A stretch of DNA of 24,772 nucleotides. Origin: a virus. A model generated the notes under the pieces. That model had not been told where the DNA came from and made no database searches. It worked only from the letters and a program-made list of their open reading frames with translations. The DNA lies in the IMG/VR virus record IMGVR_UViG_3300027763_002051, positions 1-24,772 of that record. The stretch is one strand, 5' to 3'. Position numbers and translations under genes: made by a program. Shown here piece by piece: positions 6,176 through 18,100 of the stretch; the first letter of the stretch is position 1, and the number at the start of each line of letters is the position of its first letter.

Positions 6176-9100
6176 ATGTCCTTACCCGATTTTGGTGGAA
6201 CTGGAACTGACGGCAAGCCAGAGGATAACTTTGGAGGGCCAGAGCCAGAGTACGTGCCAAGGACGAGAGGTGAGGCTAGGGCGCTCGAGCAAGAGCAGAG
6301 GGGTAAGATTAAGGAGGCCACGCAGGCCTATAATTACGGGTCAGAACAAGCCCTTGAAGAAGCTGGGATTGAGTACAAGAAAGACGAGCAAGGATTTGTT
6401 CAGCCCCGCTATGCGCCAAGCAATGAGTTTGGGAGGACTGTTGAGTTTGGGACTTCGGAGTTCCGGGATCCCATTACTGAAGAAACAAGGCAGATCGATA
6501 AAACTGGCAAGGTTAAGCCAAAGAAACGTCAGAATGTAACGTATAAGTCTGGCGACGCGAACAACCCCAATTTTCCCAATCCGTCTAGGATATACAGAGT
6601 ATATACACGCGAGCAGGATGCTGGAGTCGCGGATCCCAACCAACCATTTGCAGCAACCAAGGCAGAAGATATTGGCAGTGCATTCGACTTACAAGGGGTC
6701 TCGGATCAAGGCATTTCATCGCTGGCCAAGGAGACCGTAAGGAAGAATAGGCAATACGAGCTTGGTTCGGCCAAGTCGGTATTAGACGCAAGAGGTCAGC
6801 AGTTGGATGTCGAGTCAGAGACGCTCAAATCCCAGATCGACACCCTTAACCAAACGCCGATCCCAGATTGGCAACCCGATGGCGACAAGATGGATCCAGC
6901 CATTGCGTCCGAGGTTGGAGGAAAGGCTGACGCCAAATCCCGACAAGATGCAGCAGCAAGAATTGGGATGTCTAGGGATCAGAAAATTGCAGATTTCAGC
7001 TCACAGCTGGCCGAAAAGAATAAAGAAAGAATCCGCAATCGCGCCCTTCAGGTTGAGCTTCAGTCCCAGATGTCGCTCGATGAAGGCGAATCGATCTACG
7101 ACAACCGCGTTCAACAGCTTCTAAAGAATGGGGCAAAACAAGAGGATATTGATAAGGATCCGCTTATCGGAGCCATCCGAGAGGGGCTGACGAACATTCA
7201 AAAGCCTGTTCTGCCATTATCAGAGGTTTTCAAGGATCCATCATTAACCCCGCAGGCCATTTATGAAACAAGGGCATCCCAACGCGAAAAGGGCAGGATT
7301 GAGGCCGAGGGAAGGCTTGCAAAGGAAAAGGCCACAGAATTTCTAAAGCCATTCATTGAGCAGGCAACCGATACTTCCATCAGCTACACGACTCTGGCTG
7401 GGCGCAGAAACAGACTTTCATCGGTCTACAACAAGCTTTTGGATGACGCTGATGCGGCCGACACGAAGCAAAAGGGATCAGGATTAAACCTTAGAGCGCA
7501 AGCGTCTGGGTACGCCGAAGCCATTGGAGTTCTGGATGACCAGCTTAGTAAGGTTGGCAAGCAAGCCACAATTGCCGAGCAAAGCGCAAAGATCCAAGGC
7601 GAGTTTGCCAAAGAAAACGAAAAGAGAGTTCAGCAGGAGTTGCAGGGCAGGCTTACAAAACTTGAGCAAGAAACAAAGCAAAAGGTTGAAAAGCTAAAGC
7701 AACGCCGAGGACTAGAGGATGGAACCTTTATGGGACCGCCGGCTCCTGGTGATGTGCCTCCGGCCACTCCAACGCAAGGGACGCCACCAACTCAGCCTAC
7801 GACGCCTCAACCACAGCCCGAAAGCCCGACAAGCTGGTTCAAAGGTGGTCTCAACAACCTATTCAGCAAAGACACGATGCGACAAGCGGCTCGAGGATAC
7901 TTCGAGCTAAATCAGAAGTTTGCTTCTGGTATTTACCTTTCCGCTGCAAACGCATTAAGACTTCGCGGAAAAGAGGTGCCGATATCGGGAGGTAAGCTCA
8001 AGACAGCTGGGGCTGCCTTTATTGACGCCATGACTACATCGCCATCTATGCCCGCCAAAGTTATGGCGGCCCTAAGCATGGTTGATAGGCAGTTTGGCGG
8101 TAAACTTCACAACAGGGCGGCTAAGTTCTTTGAGGAATCCGCAACCGCAGCCAAAGAGAACGAGACGGCAATCCGTGAAGAGAAGTTCCTTGGACTCGAG
8201 CCAGTAAGCCCAGAGTGGCGCGAAAGCGATGTCGGCCAAGTGGTCAAATCTTTGACAGAGCTTCCGTTCTATATTGGCACAACAATGATCAATCCGGCTG
8301 TCGGATTTATTGCAACATTTGGCACATCTTACGATGATGCAATTCAAAACCAGCTAAATGCTGGCGTTAAAAACCCAGACCACGTTACGGCTTTAGCTGA
8401 AGCAATTCCTGTCGCTGCATTCGAGCAGCTCGGAAACATGGTGGAGCTGGGACTTGCTAAAGCTCTGGGCAAAAAATTCATTCAAAGCCTTCAGAGCATG
8501 ACAGCCAGAAGCCTTCGAGGGCTTTTTGCAAGTGCAGCCATGAAGATCGGTGGAGGCGCAATAACCGAAGGAGGGGAGGAAGGCGTCCAGCAATTTTGGT
8601 CAAACATGATTGCCAAGTATATCGGCAAATTTGATCCAACTAGACCGCTAGATAAAGACGTCTGGAAGAGCATCTACGTTGCAATGTGGGCTGGTGGAGC
8701 CGGAGTTACCGCGATGGGAGGCGGATCTGTTGCCCTGACAGGCGCACAGAATTATCTCAACGAGCGTGGCCTCAAGAAACAGGCCGACGAAATGAAGGCA
8801 GCTACAGAGGATATTCCAGCTAACGGATGGGAGGACTGGGGAAATAAACTTCCAGAGCAAATACTGGATCCTGGGCTTGCCGAAAGCTTTGGCGAAATCG
8901 GTGCTGATCTTGACGAGCAACAAGGGAAGTTCCTAGTTGATTTGGCTGACAGCATCAAGGGTGCGCCATTCAGAAGATTGATAGATCTTGGCAAATCAAT
9001 TGACGAAAGCCTCATTCAACCCCCTGCGCTCCAGAGCCGAGCGGCCGGGATCCTGACCGGCGCCAAAAATGAGCAATTGATTGGCGAGGCAAATTTATAT

Positions 9101-12100
9101 GCCGAAAGGGCTAACCTTGCCGCCCTTATGCAGAGCGAGGCACAACTTCGCCTGCGTGTAGCCAGAGAGATTGGAGAGCTTCCAACCGATCCCATGGACG
9201 GCGGGCTGGATCAGCAAGCGGCCGGACTTATCGCGGCCAAGGTTCTGTTTGGATCTAGCGGAGTAACCCAAGAGGAGCTGAAGGCCAAGTACCGAGGGAT
9301 GCTAATCATCCAGACCGATTCTAACGGCATCCAAGTGCCATCAGAGTTTGTTAAGCAGGACATATTCTCAAAAGCACCGACCATGTCCGAACAGCTCAAG
9401 GGGTTCTTGTCGCGAGTTAATCAAGCAATGGCGAACCAGACGGATGCCGGAGGTGCGAGTGCCGAACCGCCAGAACCACCGAAGCCCGAGCAAGAGCCAA
9501 CCGGAAAGCCGAGACAAGTTGATCAAGCAAACCTAAAGACCCCACGCCAGATTGCGGAAGCCAGCGCGAGGACAGGATCCCCAGCCTTAATGGCAAGACT
9601 AGAAGGCACGACTCCGGACGAGAGATGGGCATCGGCAGAATCAAAGATTAAAAATCTAGTTACTGCCATTGGGTCGAAGGGGCTGGATGTAAGGTTTGTG
9701 TCCGATGGGGCAGCATCTTCCGTAGCCTTTGAGGCAGACAATAAAACCCTCCGTATCAGCCTCAATAAAGAGTCGTTCATGGATATGGAGAACACGGATC
9801 CGGAGGCAAACAACCGGTACGTCAGAGAGGAGATAGCCCATCTTGGGGATATTGCAGAGGGAGCATTAGACGCAAAAAGGCAGGGCAAGGATAATTACCG
9901 CCAACATTGGGAACAGCAACGTGCAAACATGCTTTCAAGAATCTTTACTGTTGCAAAGCAGGATAAAGCCGTTGAGCAATCCGTTGTAGCGGCAGCCAAC
10001 CTTTATTTGCCTAAGGTACAAAGAATCATGAAGGCATCTGAGATGCGAATGGGCGCGAATCGAGCCGCTACTGACGACGCCTTGGTTCGTGGAGCTGTTA
10101 AGCCTCAATTCAAAACAGTGTCCGATATTCAGCAGTACATGATCCGCGTTGGAATGTCTGGAGAGAGGGGAGTCCGAGCAATGCCATTATTTATGGCTGA
10201 GATGCTCAGAATGTTAAAGACCTATGGTCAGCCCCAAACGGAGGCAAGAAACTTTCTTCAAACTGCAGCCAAAATAAGCGGGGGATCTAGGACAATCATA
10301 AAAGTAATATCCGATTACCTCCGAAAAGTATACAAAGCGCTGTTTTCAATTAAGGATAGCCTGGTCAAAGCCGACCCTCAGTTGGCTGAAGACTTAAGCA
10401 ATTTGTTGTCTGAGATAGACGATGTTCTCTCCGATTCGCCCAGCCAACCACGGCCAGAAGTGGCTCAACGTAGCCCAAATGTGCCACAAGCCCCAGAGGC
10501 CAAGCCCCGCGCTCCGCCAGAAACAGGAGGTGAAAATGTCCCGCAAGCCCCAGAAACGCCAGAAATTGTCCCGCCCCAAAATGCAGGTGAACCGCCAGTT
10601 ATCGGCCAAACTCCTGAAGGGGGTCAAACAGTTGGAACTATTGCACCGCCGGCCACAAGGATAGTCCCTCGAGGTCGGATGGTGTCAGTTACCTACGACA
10701 AGCTGGGATCTGGAGGAGTTGAATCAGTAACAGAACAAGTCCAGCTGACAAAAGAGCAGGAAGTGGAGTGGGAAAAGGGCGAGGCAGATTACCGGCAATC
10801 AGCGGAGATGGCGAAAAGAACAAGAGATCCAGCTATGCGCTCCAGCCTAATGCAGAGGGCTGGGTACGAGTGGGCAAAAAGAAAAAGAGAAATAACTGGG
10901 CGACTTCATTACAAGGAGCAAAGAGAGAAAGAAGCCCGAGAAAAGAAGAACTACCTTGGCAAGAAGGTCGGCGTACAAACTGAGGGCGGAGTCTTTGCGG
11001 CAACTATCACCGGGAATCCTTTTGGGCGGGTCAAGGTTCGGCTTGAGGATGGGCAAGAGCTGACGGTTTTGCCGGATCAGCTGACAAGCGCACCCGAGAT
11101 CGAGCAAGAGCAATCACAAGATCCTACGGCAATTCCGTCCGGTCAGGTGGTTGACTTCCCGATCAATAAAATCGTTGTTAACGACAAGATCCAGCAGTTT
11201 AAGAAGAAGGCCAAGAAGGATTCTGGAGTCGTAAAAGCTCTAACCGGAGAATACCAAGCAACTCCGAAAAACCCGATTGTTATCTGGCAAAGGAACGACG
11301 GCGTATTTGAGGTGATCACCGGCCGACATCGGCTGGATCTCGCCAAGCGGAACAATATGGCGACAATTCCAGCACAAATCGTCAAAGAATCAGAGGGTTG
11401 GACTCAAGAGAAAGCTGAAACATTTGATGCCGAAGCGAACATCCGTGACGGCCAAGGCGACCTAGAGGACTTTGCTTACTATTTTAGAAAGTCTGGAATC
11501 AGCCAGCAAGACGCCGAAGCAAAGGGTCTTTTGCGTGATGACGGCAAGGGGAAAGCTGGATTCTTAATCGCTAACGAGGCGACTGAGGACGTTTATAGCG
11601 GTGTATTGATGGGGAAAATTGACCCGGGCATGGCATATATTATCGCCTCTAGCGCCCCAAGGTCAGCAGGAGCATTAAACGAGGGGATTCAGCGGCAAGC
11701 TCTAGCTCTGATTACCACCGAAAGAACAAATCAATCAGAGCTTAAGAACTTCATTGCTGGGATGGTCGCAAAATTTGCTGACCAAGGCCCCTCCGAATCA
11801 CAAGGGGATCTGTTTGGTGGGGATGACTCGGCTCTTGAATTGATGAAACAAAGGGCAAAGAAGGCCGCAAAGAAGCAAAAAGGGCTGAAGGACGAGCTTA
11901 ACGCACTTCTAAGCTATAAGAAGCTTAGCAGTGGACAGAGAGCGAAAATTTTAGCTGACAGAGGAATTTCGATTGGGGCCGGCGAAGATGTTGACGGCAG
12001 AATCGCAAAGGAAATAACAGATTTGCAGGCTGATCTCGCCTCTTGGGAGAGGTGGGCTACAGATCCAGCAAAAGTAAGCCAAATCGACCAAATGCCTGAT

Positions 12101-15100
12101 ATTAAGGCACAAAGGATCGATATTCAGGCCCAACGAATTGACCAAAACCAAGAAGGAGGCGTAGAATCTAATCGTGAAGAAAGAACTCAACCCGGAACAA
12201 GTGAAGGAATACAGCCAGATAGCAGCGGAGGAGGCATATCCCCGACTGGTGAAGTGGCAACGGGACAACCCGGACAACTTCAGAATGTGGAAGACGGACG
12301 CGGACGCGCTGTACCAGGATCCGTGGATCAACGACCTGACGGAGGATCCGGAGAGAACCAAGGATTGGCTGACAACGCTGTTCCGACAAGCCTGCGGATC
12401 AGTAGAGGGCCACAACCAAATCTTAGCGCTATTCAGTCGCTCCAAAGGAGAGAACCGAGAGGCGAAGTTGGGCGAGCTTCTGACGTCAATGACGCTGAAC
12501 GAGTTTTAGGCGAGGGACTAGAAACCCAGATCCCTTGGGTTCCAGTAATTCAAGGTAACGGAGTCAGCCTAAAAACATTTGCTCCAGTTGGCATCGCGGA
12601 CGAGATCCGCAGAAATCTTGAGAGAATTGATAGCGAGCGTGGCGGACTCGAGAATTATGTATCGAAGGCGTTAGGCTTCGGAGATGTATCGGAGCTTTAC
12701 CGAGTCGTAAATCCAAAGGCCGGATCTAGATTCAATAAGGAGCAAGTAGAGACAATCGCGGCTTCACTTGACCGCATGGACGCAGGCAAGGCCTGTATCA
12801 TTGGACACGAGATGGGTATAGGCAAAGGCCGCATCTGTGCAGCCTTGCTTTACGCAGCTTATTTACGCGGGCAAATCCCAGTCTTTTTCACGGCCAACTC
12901 GAGAACCTTGTACCCAACCCTAATGGATGACTTTAGGGATCTTGGATTCAAGATGGATCCATTTATTACCGACCAAGACTTCGAGTCAGTAATGGGAGAC
13001 GGGAATGTTTTAACAAACAAGGGAAAGAACCCGAAAGCATTGTTCGATTCGATAGCAGCAAGCAAGAAATTGCCGGCTGGCAAGACGCTGGTAATGACCA
13101 CATGGGAACAAGCGCGACTCAAGGATGTAAATGCTGTTCTTAACGCTCTGGCTCCAAATGCGGTATTCATTATCGATGAGGCTCACAAGGGAACTGGTGA
13201 CTCGCTTTCATCGGAAGTAGCTCGAGGAATTCTAAAGAAAGCCAAAGGGGTCTCATTCTCAAGCGGAACTGCTATTAAGAATCTGGAGGCGATGCGCCTC
13301 TATTTCCCATTCACTTCAGTCAATCGGGCTGTTCCGTCCGTCCGCCGGTTGAACCAGCTTCTCAAGAAGTTTGCTAATCCTTTGCTCGAGCTGATGAATC
13401 GTGGACTTGTCTCTGCGGGTGAATATATCCGCTACCAGAGAGGCTTGACCCATAATGGTCTGCCAGTCCCATTTACCCCATTGGCTCTTCGTACCGGCCC
13501 CCAAGTTGCAGAGGTAAACGAGACCGCAAATGAGATCGCTGGCGAATTAAAGCAGATCCAAGCGGGGCCGTTCATGAAGCAACTGCGGGCTGTGCTACAG
13601 CCTTTGGCGAAAACCAAGGCCGCCGCAATGATCGAGGACAAGCCAGAGCTGGCCGAAACCCTGACAATTAAGGTCGAGCCTTACCCCATGAAGTCGCAAT
13701 TCCACAACATTGCAAACATCATGGTTCTGGCATCAAAGATCCCAGAGATTTCAAAGCAGATAAAAACCCTGGTCGACCAAGGCAATAAGGTGTTTGTAGC
13801 TTCAGATTCAACTGGAGAGGCAGCGGTACAAGAGTTGCTTGACGATGTTTCGCTGGAAACCGATCCAAAGAATGCCTCGTTTGCGGATGCCCTAGCCCGA
13901 TATACCGACAAGCTGAGGTATGTAACTATCACGGCAAAGGTCGGCCCCAAGGGAAGACAGCAGACTTTATTCCGCCAAAAGCTTGATCTGAATAGGGCGC
14001 AAGAAGAATACCCAGAGGCAGTAGAGAGAGCGCAGCAAGTGCTTCAGCAGATCTCGGATGCCAAGAGCATGATTGAGTCCTCGCGGGATGTTCTCGGCCG
14101 GTTAGGCATCTCGCCAATGGACACACTCCGACAGCAGTTAGAGTCTGTACAGATCCCCAGCGTCGAGATTTCCGGCCGGTCGGCCACGGTTATGCCCGAT
14201 GGGACCCGCGAAAAGCGGACGGAGCTAGACCAAGACCGGATGGCATCACTTTCTATGTTTAACAACATGGATGATATGAACGTAATTTCAGTTTCACGCT
14301 CTGGCTCAACTGGAATCAATGCCCATAATTCCCCTAAATTCATCTCGCAAAAGGATCGAGTGTTCTTTCTTTTACAGCCCTCTCCGAACGTGGTTGATAC
14401 AGTTCAAGTAGCGTTCCGCGTGAATCGAACCGGACAGCTGACGGCTCCTCACCTCTATATGGCGTATGCAGAGGAGTTGCCCGCCGAGAAGCGGATCATG
14501 GCCTTAACGGCCAAGAAGATGTCAAAACTCGGTGCTTCAAGCACCGGAGGTCAACGGCTGGATATGTCGGAAACATTCGGAGAGGACATGCACAATGCTT
14601 ACGGCGACCTCGCAATTGCCAATGTTCTGGCAAGGGACGAAACGTTCCGACAAGAGTTCCAGACTAGGCATAACGAGTACTTCCCGGGATCCAACGAAGA
14701 GGAGATCCGAGCGAACCTAATGAAGGGATCTGGCAACGGAGATGTGTTCAGAAGGTTTGAACACATGCTCATTATTATGCCTTTGGACATCTACTCCCAA
14801 ATTTCTGAGCAAGTACGCGACGAGTACAATGAGATTGTAGAAACAGAGAAGATGGCTGGACGCTACAATCTCACGTCCGAAAAGATGGACTACAAGGCCG
14901 TGCTAGTGGATGACATGCCTGGAATGGCTCCATACAGCCCCCGCAAGGAGGGTGAGCCAGACATCGGGACAGCCCAGCCCACGCAACTCCGCAGATACAG
15001 ATTTACCAACCCAACACCACCGCCCGCATCCGAACAGCTGGTCAAGGACATCGACAAGGTAAAAGCCGACACGGCTCAACTCGTCCAGAAATACAATGAA

Positions 15101-18100
15101 TCAGCAGAAAAATATCTAAGTGACCGAGTTAATTTCATTAACAGCAGATCCCGCCTTGATCCAAATGCAAAGAATCTCCTTATTCAGGCTATCACCAGAA
15201 AGATGGCGGTAGCCCAAACGGCCGTGGCGGATGCGGCTGAAAAGGTGGGCGGAAGCTACTGGTATCACATTAACGATACCCAAGTTCCAGTATTCGTTAC
15301 TGGCTTAAGGCTTAACCCCAAGTATCCGCATGTAGTCGCTTCCCAGCGGTTGCTCATCCAAAGCGCAGGATTCAACCATCTAATGCCGGTTCCGCTTTCT
15401 GCTAACCCTCTCTCTCGGCTGGCGTCAGCTCGGGCTGCTTTCAATAACAACCCGCTTGAGCAAGAGGAGCTTGGAGTTGAGATGCCTCTTCTGGATGTCA
15501 GCCCAACCGGCCAAGACGCCGAAGCGGCGTTCTATCGCTCATTCAAGCAGACGGAATCTTATGCAGCTGCAAAAGCTTGGGAGAATCATCCATTCTCGCT
15601 CAGAGAAAAATACATGAGCTTTGCTATGGATAGAGCTGGGTATCGACCAGGATTCTTCCGAGTAAACCGAAAATTCTCAGACGGAAAGACGCTGAATGGT
15701 CTTTATTATGATGGAAACACGATTATTGAAATGTCGCCTGTTCGTACCCGCGAGATTCTTTCCTTTGTATCCGAGAGGACTGAAAACGCCCAAACCGAGA
15801 AAGACGTAATCGACGCATTTGCAGAAGCGTTGGATGCAACGCAGGACATCGACACAATGACCGATGAAGGCGCGGTAGCAACGGATGAAGGGCAAAAAGA
15901 TTTTGTAAGCAAGATGAACAATCGCCGGCGCAACCAAGTTGTAGCCGAGGCGTATGACCGCGAGCGGCAGAAGGCGATGCAACAAGATCACTTCGTCATC
16001 GTTGGCAATCCATTGGTGGCCGCCGATATGTCCACAAGGTTGTTTGGTCAGCAGTTAAATCACCGAGTTATGCGGTTCACCAACCAAGACGGAGGCGAGA
16101 CGACTGGCATTGTTGTTCCTAGCCAAGCCGAGTTCAGCCAGCTCAAGAAGCTTTCAAATGTGCTTACTGTCAGAGAGACAATCCAGCGTTCTGACGCCGA
16201 GAAAGTCTTGGACTACCTGAATAGCACAATCACAAGACACCATAACGCAACGGAGGTCGTGTTTACTGACGGAGCCACAATTTCTTACGCAACCACAGAG
16301 GCAACGGCCATCGAGACCCCGCATTCGCTCAAATCGATAATTCCGATCAGCAGTTTGGCGGAAAGCCAGCTGGCCGATCTGTCCGTTGTGGAGGAGACCG
16401 GAGTACCAGACGAGGTAAGGGCAGAGATTGAGAAGCTAGTTCCTGGAGCAAAGGTGTCGGCCGAAGGGCCGTACATTACGGTTTCGATGGGCGGTTTTGA
16501 TGCGGGCAATTACATAGCTCGGCGCATGAGGTCGCGAAGCATTCCAGATCAAAATGCGGGACAGCGATACTTTTACGCAGATCCAAAGAAGGGCGAAGTC
16601 TTTGGGCCAGTCGGCCTAGCAGCATTGAACCAAGATTACATGATGAGCCGAATCAGTGAGGACACCCTTGTGTATCCAGAGGATCCAAGCATGCCGAAAG
16701 ACTGGAATCCCGGAACCCCATCACTTACGGACGGAACCTCTGAGTGGATGCCTTACGCAGATGTCGCAAAGAGCAAAGCAGTCGAATCTCCTGCAGGATC
16801 CGCAATCGAGGGTTACGCCTATTCCGGCCCCCGATCAGTTCAGATGAACGCCCAGCGTATTGGGGATGAAATCACCCCAGAGATCTGGAACTACTACCGG
16901 ATCGCTACCCAGCAGACCACTGACTCAGATGGTAACGTGGGGCCGTCGCCGGCAGTTCGAATGGTTCTGCGGATGTTCCCAAATATGGATGCATCGTATG
17001 TAGAGGATTCGGCCGTTTCTGGTGTCTTGAAGGCCGTCAAGGCACTTGCCGTAATGCGGACGCAGGATCCGGGCAAGTTCGCCGAAATGGAGGGATCCGC
17101 AGCTCCTGAAGGCGGAATACCCAAAAAGGTGTTCTCGTACATGGTCGAAGCCGCCAAAAACAGCGTCCTTACGTCCTACCAGAAGTTTGGGCAGTACGAA
17201 GTTGACCCGCCCGAGCAACAAGGAATGCAGATGCTTGAGGACGAGGAGACTGTGGCCGAGCTTCTTGTCGGAAGGGCAACGGCAGTAAGTGAGGATGAGG
17301 GGCCGGACATCGTTACACCTAAGGACGTAGAGGAGACCGAGTTTACTAAGGCACTTCGTAGCGACATGGAGGCCGCATTCCAGACCATTGATCCGCGCTT
17401 GGCTCAAGTGTTTGTAGCTCATAACCGAGGAATGACATTTGAGGCAATTGCAGATGAATTTGGGTTACCCCCGATTATTGGAGAGGACGGCAAACAGCGC
17501 CCAAACAAGCAGATGGCCCAGCGTATGTACGATGATGCGCTTCGATCCTTACAAGACTTTGCCGGTGACAACAGCTTGTTCGCAACCAACTCGAAGCCCC
17601 AAAAGCCTGTAAGTAAGGCCTTACGGCTTGCGATGGAGGCAGGGCTAATTCGACCCATGTCGATCAATGCGCAGAGGATTTATACAACCAATTCTGAGGA
17701 AGATGGCGAAACAGCGAACCTTGTTCGGCAGTTCCGTAACACCCAGCTCGGGCAAGCCATTATGGCCCTTCGTTCCGGACCGCAACCAGCTGGCAACCTC
17801 ATCCGCGGGATTGCAGAGCCAGCAAATGAAAACAACAAAGCGATCCAAGCCTACTATCGGTTGCTTAGCCAAGCCTTGGTCAAGGGGATTGAAGCCAACC
17901 CATCGTCGTTCCTTGGTAGGGCAGCAAATACCGACGTAGTAATTGATGAATCGATCCCAACATCCCACTTCTCATCGATCAAGATGGATCCATTTACGAT
18001 GGGGATCATCAGACTTCATCCTGGTCAATTGAGTCCAAGGGTAATTCTGCATGAATTCGTCCACTCCTTTACCGCTCAACTTATTGGGAGTGAAATCGTT

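Noticed and set aside
10463-10474. AQRS at residue 1430
   Set aside because: It sits at a linker start, but the following residue is Ser and the -2 residue is Glu. It is at best a diverged copy, so it was not counted among the eight.
11951-12445. 164-codon minus-strand ORF opposite the nested gene
   Set aside because: Its composition is shadow-like (Ser/Cys/Leu/Arg-rich), it has no plausible start signal, and all real genes are on the + strand.
17516-17527. AQRM string at residue 3781 of the giant protein
   Set aside because: It lies inside the recognition helix of the sigma-like region 4 and lacks a hydrophobic residue two before the Ala, so it does not belong to the linker motif.
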